From the NCBI GenBank assembly GCA_040505895.1, contig JBEVXU010000001.1:212130-276129 (forward strand): 64,000 nucleotides of DNA, read 5' to 3'. Position 1 is the first letter of the stretch. Each line of letters opens with the position of its first letter. Below are positions 32,384 to 40,838 of the stretch, one piece after another. Below the pieces are notes generated by a model. It saw nothing but the letters and a program-made list of their open reading frames with translations, ran no database searches and had not been told where the DNA came from. Source of the DNA: Vondammii sp040505895 (lineage in GTDB: Bacteria; Pseudomonadota; Gammaproteobacteria; Chromatiales; Chromatiaceae). The position numbers and the translations under genes were made by a program.

Positions 32384-34477
32384 TCAAGCATCAATATACT
32401 GTTGCCGATCACCGATCCAGCGCCGCACCAGAGGCCTGGCACTCTCGGGGTAGCGTGTCAGTATCAGCTCAGCCGCCTGCTGAGCCTCGGCAAGTAACGA
32501 CTGATCCCGCATCACATCGGCAATACGGAACTGCATCTCACCGGTCTGGCGGGTACCCAACACCTCACCCGGACCACGCAGTTCCAGATCCTTCTGGGCG
32601 ATAACAAAACCATCACAGGTTTCACGCATCACTCCCAGCCGCTCCTGAGCACTGCCCGACAACGGCGGGTGATACATCAATACACAGTGGCTCTCCACTC
32701 CGCCGCGTCCCACCCGGCCGCGCAGCTGGTGCAGTTGAGCGAGGCCCAGTCGCTCAGGATTCTCGATAATCATCAAACTGGCATTGGGCACATCCACTCC
32801 CACCTCGATCACCGTAGTCGCTACCAGCAGGTCAATGTCACCCGCCTTGAAGGCGGCCATCATCGCCTCTTTCTCCGCCGCTTTCAGGCGGCCGTGAACC
32901 AATCCCACCCGCAGCCCCGGAAGTGCGGCGGCCAGCAGCACCTCGGTCTCTTCCGCCGCCTGACACTGCAGCGCTTCCGACTCTTCGATCAGGGTGCAGA
33001 CCCAATAGGCCTGCCGTCCCTCCCTACAGGCACCATCCACTCGGGCGACCACCTCCTCACGCCGGGCATCAGAGATCACCACGGTCTTCACCGGCTTGCG
33101 CCCGGGCGGCAACTCATCGATCACCGAAATATCGAGATCAGCATAGGCGGTCATCGCCAGGGTGCGGGGTATCGGAGTAGCGGTCATGATCAGTTGATGA
33201 GGGGTGCGTCCCTCTTGCCGCCCCTTCTCACGCAACGCCATCCGTTGATGAACACCGAAACGGTGCTGCTCATCGATAATCACAAGGCCCAAGGCATTGA
33301 ACAGCACATCCTCCTGAAAAAGGGCATGGGTCCCCACCACCACCCTTGCATCCCCCGAAGCGATGGCGTCCAGCACTCGTTGCCGCGCCTTACCCTTGTG
33401 GCGCCCGGTAAGCCACGCCGGCTCCAGCCCTAACGGCTGCAACCAGTCGCTGAAACTGCGCAGGTGCTGTTCCGCCAAAAGCTCGGTAGGCGCCATCAGC
33501 GCCACCTGATGATCGGCCGCTACTGCCTGCAGTGCAGCCAGAGCAGCGACCACTGTCTTACCTGAACCCACATCGCCCTGAACCAGACGCATCATCGGAT
33601 GCCCCTGATTCAAGTCCCGCCTAATCTCTCCGGTTACCCGCTGCTGTGCCCCGGTCAGTGTGAATGACAGCTGTCCGATAAAACGCTGGATCAATTCATC
33701 CCCGCCCTTCAAAAGCGGCGCTTCCTCCCTCTGCTGCCGTCTTCGCATGGCACGAAGACTCAGCTGGTGAGCCAACAACTCCTCGAAAGCAAGGCGCTGT
33801 TGTGCCGGATGACACCCCCCCAACAGTCGGTCCTGATCGGCATCCGGCGGAGGCCGGTGAAGATAGCGAATAGCCTTTGCCAGGTCGGGCAGGCGAAAAT
33901 GGCTAAGCAGTTCGTTCGGCAACCACTCCGGCAGTGCATCGGGCGTCAACAATCCTAACGCCTTTTCTGTCATCCCGCGCCAAGTGAGCTGATGCATCCC
34001 CTCGGTGGAGGGGTAGATGGGGGTCAATACCTCCTCCATCGACTCTCCACCCTCTTCATCCACCCGCCGAAACTCCGGATGGACCATCTCATAACTTCGT
34101 GGGCCGTTACGCAACTCGCCAAAGCAGCGTAACCGCACACCACGGGCGAGCATCGATTTCTGAGCCGCGGTGAAGTGAAAAAAGCGCAGAATAATTGTAC
34201 CGCTACCATCTGAGAGCTGTACCAGCAGTGAACGGCGACGGCCAAAACGGATATCAGAAGCATCCACCACGCCTTCAACCACCGCCTGATCACCCGGCCG
34301 CAGAGTTCCGATAGGTGTAATTCGCGTCCTGTCCTGATAGCGCAACGGCAGGTGAAAGAGTACATCCTGCACTGTATGTATACCGACCTTTGCCAGCTTC
34401 TCTCCATTACGTGGACCAACGCCCTTGAGAGAGGTGACCGGCATTAAGTCCAACCCTTGTGTTGTAGCTTTGCTCAA
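32384..34477 (-). CDS. recG: ATP-dependent DNA helicase RecG
   Basis: RecG remodels stalled replication forks and branched DNA. The 697-residue protein has a helix-hairpin-like start (TSLKGVGPRNGEKLAKVGI), OB/wedge domain (about 60-160), Walker A VQGDVGSGKTVVAALA (near 299), DEQH box VIIDEQHRFGVHQ, motif III TATPIPRTLAMT and the C-terminal helicase half with HQLRGRVGRG. All helicase motifs are intact. It sits beside ubiC as in related genomes. Confidence 0.97.
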   Translation of the reverse strand: MSKATTQGLDLMPVTSLKGVGPRNGEKLAKVGIHTVQDVLFHLPLRYQDRTRITPIGTLRPGDQAVVEGVVDASDIRFGRRRSLLVQLSDGSGTIILRFFHFTAAQKSMLARGVRLRCFGELRNGPRSYEMVHPEFRRVDEEGGESMEEVLTPIYPSTEGMHQLTWRGMTEKALGLLTPDALPEWLPNELLSHFRLPDLAKAIRYLHRPPPDADQDRLLGGCHPAQQRLAFEELLAHQLSLRAMRRRQQREEAPLLKGGDELIQRFIGQLSFTLTGAQQRVTGEIRRDLNQGHPMMRLVQGDVGSGKTVVAALAALQAVAADHQVALMAPTELLAEQHLRSFSDWLQPLGLEPAWLTGRHKGKARQRVLDAIASGDARVVVGTHALFQEDVLFNALGLVIIDEQHRFGVHQRMALREKGRQEGRTPHQLIMTATPIPRTLAMTAYADLDISVIDELPPGRKPVKTVVISDARREEVVARVDGACREGRQAYWVCTLIEESEALQCQAAEETEVLLAAALPGLRVGLVHGRLKAAEKEAMMAAFKAGDIDLLVATTVIEVGVDVPNASLMIIENPERLGLAQLHQLRGRVGRGGVESHCVLMYHPPLSGSAQERLGVMRETCDGFVIAQKDLELRGPGEVLGTRQTGEMQFRIADVMRDQSLLAEAQQAAELILTRYPESARPLVRRWIGDRQQYIDA

Positions 34478-34562
34478 ACCTGATCCTTAAATAAACCGGC
34501 TAGACCGTGCCATCTATAATCTCAAACCACTGAAGCCGGCCACATCTCTTTTTCATGCCCTC

Positions 34563-34763
34563 TATTCTCGCGCAAAGGCGCAAAAGCGCAAAGAAGTTCA
34601 AGCTGTAAAATAGTATACAAAAAAACAGTATACGAATAATACTTCAAATCCCAAACATACTGAGTGCTTAGTCACTTCGTTAATCAACAAACCAAACCTC
34701 AGTACGCTTGTATGGTTTGCTTGGCATCTTTGCGCCTTTGCGCCTTTGCGCCTTTGCGTGAGG
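34563..34763. repeat. Inverted-repeat region rich in CGCAAAGG
   Basis: CTCGCGCAAAGGCGCAAAAG near 34567 faces CTTTGCGCCTTTGCGCC near 34728-34758, with a 130-bp AT-rich middle. Same motif as 1443-1593. It fills most of the 34478-34855 spacer; no gene is seen there. Confidence 0.65.
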
Positions 34764-34855
34764 AGATAAAGCTCGGGCCCACCGCACCCTGAGTCAGCAT
34801 GACTCAATGTATGGCATACTCTTCGAAAATTACGATCCATACCAAGGAGTAGAGC

Positions 34856-35170
34856 ATGTCCGTACTACTAGAGTTTGCCATGTTTCCCACCGACAAGGGA
34901 GAGAGTGTCAGCGCTTATGTCAGCGAGGTTATCCGTCTGATTCGCGACAGCGGTGCCGACTACCAGCTAACACCGATGGGCACCATCATTGAGACTGAGA
35001 CTCTGGAGGAGGCGATGACTCTGGTACAGCGGGCCTATAACCAGCTCGAAAGCGCTGGCTGTAACCGGGTCTACTCCTCTCTCAAGCTCGACATACGCAA
35101 GGGAAAGTCAGGACGCCTGAAAGGGAAGCTGGCATCGGTAGAGGAGAAGATCGGCGAGGTGGCGACCTGA
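34856..35170 (+). CDS. MTH1187-family thiamine-binding protein
   Basis: A 104-residue ferredoxin-like fold protein of the MTH1187/YkoF group (formerly DUF77): MSVLLEFAMFPTDKG, SVSAYVSEVIRLIRDSG and YQLTPMGTIIETETLEEAM are typical. Members bind thiamine or its pyrimidine part. It overlaps the next gene by 1 bp, and that gene encodes a YjbQ protein with known thiamine-phosphate synthase activity, so the pair likely shares a thiamine-related task. GGAG lies 6-9 bp before the ATG. Confidence 0.87.
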   Translation: MSVLLEFAMFPTDKGESVSAYVSEVIRLIRDSGADYQLTPMGTIIETETLEEAMTLVQRAYNQLESAGCNRVYSSLKLDIRKGKSGRLKGKLASVEEKIGEVAT

Positions 35171-35589
35171 TGACCACCGCTCAGCAACTGATTCAGGTGG
35201 AGACCCGTGGTCGCGGCACTTATGAAATCAGTCACGAGATAAAACAGGCGGTGGAGGCGTCAGGCATTGATATGGGTCTTTGTCACGTATTCACCCACCA
35301 CACCAGCGCCTCACTTACCCTGTGCGAAAATGCCGATCCCTCGGTGCGCAGGGACCTGGAGAGTTTTATGATCCGTCTAGTGCCGGACGGTGACCCACTC
35401 TACGAGCACAGCTTGGAGGGACCGGATGATATGCCCGCCCATATCCGATCAATCCTTACCAATATGGACCTCACTCTGCCGGTATCCGGGGGCCATTGTG
35501 GGCTGGGCACCTGGCAAGGGGTCTATCTATGGGAGCATCGCACCCACCCCCATCGGCGGCAGGTAACGGTGACGGTGCAGGGTAATTGA
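35170..35589 (+). CDS. yjbQ: YjbQ-family secondary thiamine-phosphate synthase (UPF0047)
   Basis: A 139-residue UPF0047 protein. Conserved residues: CHVFTHHTSASLTLCENADPSV (near 38-59), DDMPAHIRSILTN and LGTWQGVYLWEHRTHPHRR. E. coli YjbQ has weak thiamine-phosphate synthase activity and can suppress thiE loss; the main role is unsettled. Translation is coupled to the preceding gene by a 1-bp overlap. Confidence 0.9.
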   Translation: MTTAQQLIQVETRGRGTYEISHEIKQAVEASGIDMGLCHVFTHHTSASLTLCENADPSVRRDLESFMIRLVPDGDPLYEHSLEGPDDMPAHIRSILTNMDLTLPVSGGHCGLGTWQGVYLWEHRTHPHRRQVTVTVQGN

Positions 35590-35690
35590 TTTTTCGCGCA
35601 AAGACGCAAAGGAACTCACAGCCAAGCTCACAAAATTCTCTGTGCTCTCTGCGATCCTCTGCGTGCTCTGCGTCCTGCTTTTGAGCTATT
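35590..35690. repeat. Dispersed CGCAAAGACGCAAAGG / CTCTGCG repeat
   Basis: CGCGCAAAGACGCAAAGGAAC followed by CTGTGCTCTCTGCGATCCTCTGCGTGCTCTGCG. The first half matches the 1443 and 34563 repeats; a similar CTGAGAGCGCAGAG block lies at 60805. No gene content. Confidence 0.6.
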
Positions 35691-35703
35691 GGAGAATTGC
35701 TTG

Positions 35704-36084
35704 TTAAAGCTCCATCACTCCATCCATCTCCACCCCGGCGTCCTTGGGCAGGGCGGCAACACCGATAGCGGCGCGGGCAGGATAGGGCTCAACAAAGTAC
35801 TCAGCCATCACCTGATTAACCACCGGAAAATGGCTCAGATCGGTAAGGAAGACGTTGAGCTTGGCAATATCAGCAAGACTACCACCGGCCGCCTGAGTCA
35901 CTGCCTGTAGGTTTTCGAACACGCGACGAATTTGCATTTCGATATTCCCCTCCACCATTTCCATGGTTTCGGGTACCAGAGGGATCTGTCCCGAAAGGTA
36001 GACGGTGGTGCCGACCTTGACCGCCTGGGAGTAGGTACCAATAGCCTGGGGCGCCTTATCGGTACGAATAATCTCACGTGTCAT
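35704..36084 (-). CDS. ridA: Reactive intermediate/imine deaminase RidA
   Basis: RidA hydrolyses 2-aminoacrylate and related enamines released by PLP enzymes, protecting other enzymes. The 126-residue protein shows APQAIGTYSQAVKVG, VYLSGQIPLVP, FPVVNQVMAEYF and the ligand-binding Arg in YPARAAIGVAALPKDAGVEM. Length and motifs are canonical. It follows spoT on the same strand, separated by a repeat element. Confidence 0.95.
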   Translation of the reverse strand: MTREIIRTDKAPQAIGTYSQAVKVGTTVYLSGQIPLVPETMEMVEGNIEMQIRRVFENLQAVTQAAGGSLADIAKLNVFLTDLSHFPVVNQVMAEYFVEPYPARAAIGVAALPKDAGVEMDGVMEL

Positions 36085-36129
36085 AATGATACCTCTCGTT
36101 GTTTATCTGATTTGTACATAGACCCTGCC

Positions 36130-36279
36130 AGGAGGCTGCCCGAGAATAGGAGCCGTAGCGAGGGAATTCCATTTTGAGTCATTTGAGGCGAATAGTTACT
36201 CTTATTCAACGAAAATGAGCGGGGAAAAGGGCCAAAATGGGATTTCCGCAGTAGGTTCTCTATTCTCGGACAGGCTCCT
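36130..36279. mobile_element. Inverted-repeat element AGGAGSCTGYCCGAGAATAG between spoT and ridA
   Basis: Left AGGAGGCTGCCCGAGAATAG and right CTATTCTCGGACAGGCTCCT differ at two positions as inverted ends and enclose 150 bp without genes (further dyad CCATTTTGAG/CCAAAATGG). The spoT TAG stop overlaps the right edge. Confidence 0.78.
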
Positions 36280-38446
36280 AACCGCCACCCCGGTAGATGC
36301 GCATCACCGGCTTCAGCTGGCGCAGCCGTTTCATGATCTTGGCTAGATGGATACGGTCATCGACGGTAATAATAAAATCGAGGGTCGAAGTGAGACCGTC
36401 ACGCTCCTCCGTTACGACATTTTCGATATTTGATCCCATCTCTGAAATGGAGGTGGCTAGAGTAGCTAAAACGCCCCTTTTATTGCCCACTTCGACCTTT
36501 ATCTCAGTGGTGAAGCCACCCGCAGGCTTATCTTCCCAGTGGACATCCAACCAGCTGGCACCCTTGCGAAACTCGCTGAAATTCCGACACTCGTGGCGAT
36601 GAACGACGATCCCGGAGCCGGGACGAAAAGTGGCAACAATATCATCACCCGGTATAGGACGGCAGCACTTGGCGTATTTAACCACCATCCCCTCGGTACC
36701 ATGAATTCCCAGAGGTGCTGCATTGCTGTATAGGTCACCGGCCAAATCCTTGGGCATTTCAGTATCACTATCGATAAGGCGTTTCGCCACCAGCAACGGC
36801 ATACGGTTGCCCAGGCCAATCTCTCCCAGAAGCACATCCATATCCTTCATTTTGAAGTCGTTAAGCAACTGCTGAAATCTGGCATCAGCGACCTCATCCA
36901 GTTTGACACCGTTGGCACTCAGCTCCTTTTCCAGCAGGCGCCTGCCGAGGTCGATCGCCTCGCCGTGACGCAGGTTTTTCAGGTAGTTACGGATATTGCC
37001 CCGTGCCTTGCCGGTGACCACATAGTTGAGCCAAGTGGCACTGGGATGGGCCGTCTTCGAGGTGATCACCTCTACCGTCTGACCACTGTGAAGATGAGTG
37101 CGCAGGGGTACCATACGTCGATCGATCCTTGCCGCCACGCAGCAATTGCCGACATCGGAGTGAACGGCATAGGCAAAATCGATCACTGTAGCCCCCTTGG
37201 CCAGCACCATGATCTTACCCCGGGGGGTGAAGACATAGACCTCGTCAGGGAACATATCCACCTTGACGTGTTCGAGAAACTCCATTGAATCTCCCGCCCC
37301 TTGCTGCAACTCAAGCAGATGCTTGAGCCAGTTGGCAGCGCCTGTGTGGGCCAACTCCTCTTCGCTCTCGCTACTCTTGTAGAGCCAGTGGGCGGCGATC
37401 CCGGATTCGGCCAGGCGGTGCATCCCCTCGGTGCGAATTTGGATCTCGATAGGAATACTGTAGGGGCCGAACAGCACCGTATGTAGTGACTGATAGCCAT
37501 TGGATTTGGGGATGGCAATATAGTCCTTGAAGCGCCCCGGAACCGGTTTGTAAAGGCTGTGCATCACCCCAAGCACCCGGTAACAGGTGTCGAGATTGTC
37601 TACAACGATACGGAAGGCGTATACATCCACCACTTCGGTGAAAGAGAGTTTCTTCTCCCGCATCTTCCTGAAGATGCTATAGAGGTGTTTTTCACGGCCC
37701 TCCACAAGGCCTTTGACGCCCTCCAGCTCCAGTCGGCGCCGGATCGACTTTTTGATAGTCTTCAGCACTTCCTTGCGGTTACCGCGGGCGCCCCGTACCG
37801 CCTCTTTCAGCGCCCGATAACGCATCGGCCAATAGGCGGCAAAGCTGAGCTCTTCAAGCTCAGTGCGCATACTGTAGATACCGAGACGGTTGGCAATGGG
37901 GACGTAGATATCGAGAGTCTCCCGGGCAATACGCCGACACTTCTTCGGTGACATCACACCCAGTGTCCGCATATTGTGCAGCCTATCCGCCAGCTTTATC
38001 AGGATGACTCGAATATCCTTGGTCATCGCCATAATCATCTTGCGAAAACTGGCCGCCTGGGCTTCGGCCTTGGAGCGGAAGTCGATCTGGCTCAGCTTAC
38101 TCACACCGTCCACCAGATCGGCGATCTCCTCGTCGAAGACCTTGGTCATCTGCTCCTTGCCCACCTTGGTATCCTCGATGACATCATGGAGGATTGCCGC
38201 CATCAGACACTTATGGTCGATGCGCATATCAGCAAGAATTCTGGCCACCGCCAGGGGATGGAAGATGTAGGGTTCACCACTTTTGCGCTTCTGGCCCTCA
38301 TGGGCCTCGGCACTGAAGAGGTAGGCTCGATAGACCTCCTGAATCTGCTTTGGACTCAGGTAGGTTTCGAGACGAACACAGAGGTCACTGATAAGAAATC
38401 GTGGCTTGCCGCGATTTTTTTTAGAGCCGGCTCGGGATTTTGCCAT
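36278..38446 (-). CDS. spoT: Bifunctional (p)ppGpp synthetase/hydrolase
   Basis: SpoT makes and degrades the stringent-response alarmone. I choose the ATG at 38444-38446 (722 residues), preceded by AGGGGGT; the frame stays open upstream but without family sequence. The HD hydrolase site is intact (FHPLAVARIL, AAILHDVIEDT), the synthetase has RFKDYIAIPKSNGYQSLHT, then TGS (VYVFTPRGKIMVLAKGATVIDFAY), zinc-finger-like (KCCRPIPGDDI) and ACT domains. Order gmk-rpoZ-spoT is the enteric one. The stop codon lies on a repeat edge. Confidence 0.96.
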   Translation of the reverse strand: MAKSRAGSKKNRGKPRFLISDLCVRLETYLSPKQIQEVYRAYLFSAEAHEGQKRKSGEPYIFHPLAVARILADMRIDHKCLMAAILHDVIEDTKVGKEQMTKVFDEEIADLVDGVSKLSQIDFRSKAEAQAASFRKMIMAMTKDIRVILIKLADRLHNMRTLGVMSPKKCRRIARETLDIYVPIANRLGIYSMRTELEELSFAAYWPMRYRALKEAVRGARGNRKEVLKTIKKSIRRRLELEGVKGLVEGREKHLYSIFRKMREKKLSFTEVVDVYAFRIVVDNLDTCYRVLGVMHSLYKPVPGRFKDYIAIPKSNGYQSLHTVLFGPYSIPIEIQIRTEGMHRLAESGIAAHWLYKSSESEEELAHTGAANWLKHLLELQQGAGDSMEFLEHVKVDMFPDEVYVFTPRGKIMVLAKGATVIDFAYAVHSDVGNCCVAARIDRRMVPLRTHLHSGQTVEVITSKTAHPSATWLNYVVTGKARGNIRNYLKNLRHGEAIDLGRRLLEKELSANGVKLDEVADARFQQLLNDFKMKDMDVLLGEIGLGNRMPLLVAKRLIDSDTEMPKDLAGDLYSNAAPLGIHGTEGMVVKYAKCCRPIPGDDIVATFRPGSGIVVHRHECRNFSEFRKGASWLDVHWEDKPAGGFTTEIKVEVGNKRGVLATLATSISEMGSNIENVVTEERDGLTSTLDFIITVDDRIHLAKIMKRLRQLKPVMRIYRGGG

Positions 38447-38534
38447 GACCGTACCCCCTAAACGGCAACGGCCGCACCATGCAGTGGCGCGACCGTTGTC
38501 GAAAAAAGCGGGGATGGATCTGCGGTATACAGCA

Positions 38535-38816
38535 TCAGGCGGAGGGAGTCTTGCCCCCATCCTGGAGCCCGGCAGCGAGCTCATCCTCCAGAGCCGCCAT
38601 ATCTATCTCCAGCTCCTTCGGGGGATTGATCACAGCGTCATCCACCAACCCTTCAGCTATCTCACGCAGAGCCATGACCGTCGGCTTATCGTTCTCCCAC
38701 GGCAGCAACGGGTCCACACCATTCACCAACTGGCGGGCACGTTTGGTTGCCAGAAGCACCAGATCAAAGCGGTTATCAACATGATTAAGACAATCTTCTA
38801 CGGTAACGCGTGCCAT
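38535..38816 (-). CDS. rpoZ: RNA polymerase omega subunit
   Basis: The 93-residue omega subunit promotes polymerase assembly and forms part of the ppGpp site. It begins MARVTVEDCLNHVDNRFDLVLLATKRARQL, the conserved core, followed by KPTVMALREIAEGLV. It lies between gmk and spoT, 88 bp before spoT. Confidence 0.96.
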   Translation of the reverse strand: MARVTVEDCLNHVDNRFDLVLLATKRARQLVNGVDPLLPWENDKPTVMALREIAEGLVDDAVINPPKELEIDMAALEDELAAGLQDGGKTPSA

Positions 38817-38920
38817 TCCTAAATACTCCGGGAGCTCTATTCACGGCACGAGAGGCCGCAGATATATTGAAACAGGGATATCTACCCACCGCCTTCAGGC
38901 GACGGATCGGCAATATTAGC

Positions 38921-39535
38921 CTATACCAATAGTGCTGCCAACTGATTTTGTAGCCGTTGTGCCTGTACCGGCCGTCGCAGACGCAGGCTGACAACCACCG
39001 AGCGCAACTCTTCCAGTGCCTGGTTAAAATCGTCATTGATCAGAATGTAGTCATATTCGCCGTAGTGTGCCATCTCATCCCTGGCCTGGGCCATCCGCCC
39101 CTCAACGATCTCTTCACTGTCCTGGCCCCGGGAATTGAGGCGATCGCGCAGCGCCTCCGGTGTCGGTGGCAAGACGAAGATGGAGACTGCATCGGCAAAC
39201 CGCTGACGCACCTGACGGGCGCCCTGCCAGTCGATCTCCAGCACTACATCGAGGCCGTTACCCAACTGTTCACGAATACCCGCCTCTGAGGTTCCGTAGC
39301 AGTTGCCAAACACCTCGGCATGCTCAAGAAAAGCACCCTCACCAACCATCTCGTCAAACAGCGTCTTGTCGGTAAAGTGATAATCCACACCATCCACCTC
39401 TCCGGGCCGCATCGCCCGAGTGGTATGGGAGACTGAAATGCGCACCTGCGCCTCAGTCTCCAGCAGCGCTTTTAGCAGACTGGTTTTTCCTGCGCCGGAG
39501 GGGGCGGAAACGATATATAGGGTAGCTGTTGTCAT
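38921..39535 (-). CDS. gmk: Guanylate kinase
   Basis: Gmk phosphorylates GMP to GDP. In 204 residues it shows the P-loop VSAPSGAGKTSLLKALL (near 9-25), the GMP-binding SHTTRAMRPGEVDGVDYHF and EIDWQGARQVR. Length is normal. Upstream is a heptamer tandem repeat and assembly gap; the neighbour beyond is yicC, the usual partner. Confidence 0.97.
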   Translation of the reverse strand: MTTATLYIVSAPSGAGKTSLLKALLETEAQVRISVSHTTRAMRPGEVDGVDYHFTDKTLFDEMVGEGAFLEHAEVFGNCYGTSEAGIREQLGNGLDVVLEIDWQGARQVRQRFADAVSIFVLPPTPEALRDRLNSRGQDSEEIVEGRMAQARDEMAHYGEYDYILINDDFNQALEELRSVVVSLRLRRPVQAQRLQNQLAALLV

Positions 39536-39548
39536 TCTCTTCTCGAAA

Positions 39549-39645
39549 GTTGTCAGTTGTCAGTTGTCAGTTGTCAGTTGTCAGTTGTCAGTTGTCAGTT
39601 GTCAGTTGTCAGTTGTCAGTTGTCAGTTGTCAGTTGTCAGTTGTC
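39549..39645 (+). repeat. Heptamer tandem repeat GTTGTCA, about 14 copies, running into a gap
   Basis: A perfect 7-bp repeat covers 97 bp just upstream of gmk and is cut by N. Having a period of 7, it contains no stop in any plus frame, but it is not coding. Confidence 0.97.
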
Positions 39646-39745
39646 NNNNNNNNNNNNNNNNNNNNNNNNNNNNNNNNNNNNNNNNNNNNNNNNNNNNNNN
39701 NNNNNNNNNNNNNNNNNNNNNNNNNNNNNNNNNNNNNNNNNNNNN
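39646..39745. other. Assembly gap (100 N)
   Basis: Placeholder gap inside the heptamer repeat; true length unknown. Confidence 0.99.
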
Positions 39746-39857
39746 AGTAAATTGAAGATTTTGCTCTTTAGCTCAGTCAAGTCTAAAGATAATTTTCTTT
39801 TCAAATTTAGTTAGTTGCTACAAGTTTTATCATATGGAGCAGGTCGATATCATCCAC

Positions 39858-39890
39858 CACTGACAACTACTAACTGACAACTACTAACTA
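39858..39890 (+). repeat. Degenerate heptamer repeat at the yicC stop
   Basis: ACTGACAACTACTAACTGAC and a further CAACTACTAACTA unit end at the yicC TAG codon. Same heptamer family as 39549 and 11244. The 39746-39857 stretch is AT-rich with no feature. Confidence 0.75.
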
Positions 39891-40754
39891 TTCTATATTC
39901 TGAACCTGCTCGCGCATCTGCTCGATCAGCACTTTCAACTCAACTGAAACCCGGGTCATCTCAACATCACTGGACTTGGAGCCAAGGGTATTGGCTTCAC
40001 GATTCAACTCCTGCATAAGAAAATCCAGACGCCGGCCGATCGGTTCATTGCGGGTAAGTACACTCTCCACTTCATCGAGATGAGTCTGGAGCCGGTCCAT
40101 CTCCTCATCCACATCCAATCGTTGCGCCAATAGCGCCATTTCCTGCTCCAAGCGCTCAACATCCAGGTTCTCACTCACCTCAGCCAGCCTCGCTTTCAGC
40201 CGGTTACGTACCGACTCCAGCACGCGCGGCATCAGCTCTCTGACCTTAAGCACCTCCTCACGCATGGCGGTGACCCGCTGGGCGATCAACTCAGCCAACC
40301 GTTCACCTTCCCGCCGCCTTGAGTCGAGCAGACCATCTATACCCTCCTCCAGCAGTTCAATGGCCTGTTTGTGAATCGGTGCCAGATCAATCTCTTCCGC
40401 TTCCAGCACACCGGGCCAACGCATGATATCCATCGCCTTCGGCGGTACCGACTCATGTAACAGAAGAGAGACCTCATCCGCCGCATCAATGATCTGCTGC
40501 GCCAACCTTGAATTGACCCTGACAGCCGCTGCCGAACTCGCCGATGGTGAGAAGCGCAGAGTGCAATCCACCTTACCCCGGCCGAGCCGTTTGTTCAGAC
40601 GCTCCCGAACCAGGTGCTCCAGACTCCTCAACTCCTCCGGCAGACGAGCCGATGCCTCCAGATAACGGTGATTTACTGAGCGAATCTCGCACACAAGTTC
40701 ACCCTGGTCACTCTGAATCTCTTTTCGCGAGAATGCTGTCATACTAAAAGTCAT
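39888..40754 (-). CDS. yicC: YicC-family endoribonuclease
   Basis: A 288-residue YicC protein: SMTAFSRKEIQSDQGELVCEIRSVNHRYLE at the start (broken here as two motifs, SMTAFSRKE and EIRSVNHRYLEAS), a central coiled coil and the C-terminal GRRLDFLMQELNREANTLG and KVLIEQMREQVQN. E. coli YicC is an endoribonuclease acting on small RNAs. I start at the ATG at 40754 (AGAGGTGG upstream) and not the GTG three codons earlier. It is next to gmk, as in many relatives. Confidence 0.92.
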   Translation of the reverse strand: MTFSMTAFSRKEIQSDQGELVCEIRSVNHRYLEASARLPEELRSLEHLVRERLNKRLGRGKVDCTLRFSPSASSAAAVRVNSRLAQQIIDAADEVSLLLHESVPPKAMDIMRWPGVLEAEEIDLAPIHKQAIELLEEGIDGLLDSRRREGERLAELIAQRVTAMREEVLKVRELMPRVLESVRNRLKARLAEVSENLDVERLEQEMALLAQRLDVDEEMDRLQTHLDEVESVLTRNEPIGRRLDFLMQELNREANTLGSKSSDVEMTRVSVELKVLIEQMREQVQNIE

Positions 40755-40838
40755 AAAAACCACCTCTGGTTAGCGGTGCGTCAACCACAATGTTGGTATG
40801 ATAATGCCCATTTGATCCACATGCACTAGGAGCCTGTC

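Noticed and set aside
38447..38584. 46-residue N-terminal extension of SpoT
   Set aside because: The extension lacks family sequence, and the internal ATG has a strong AGGGGGT ribosome site and gives the usual length.
39549..39645. CRISPR array or coding repeat
   Set aside because: The unit is only 7 bp with no spacers; all frames are open simply because the period is 7 without stops.
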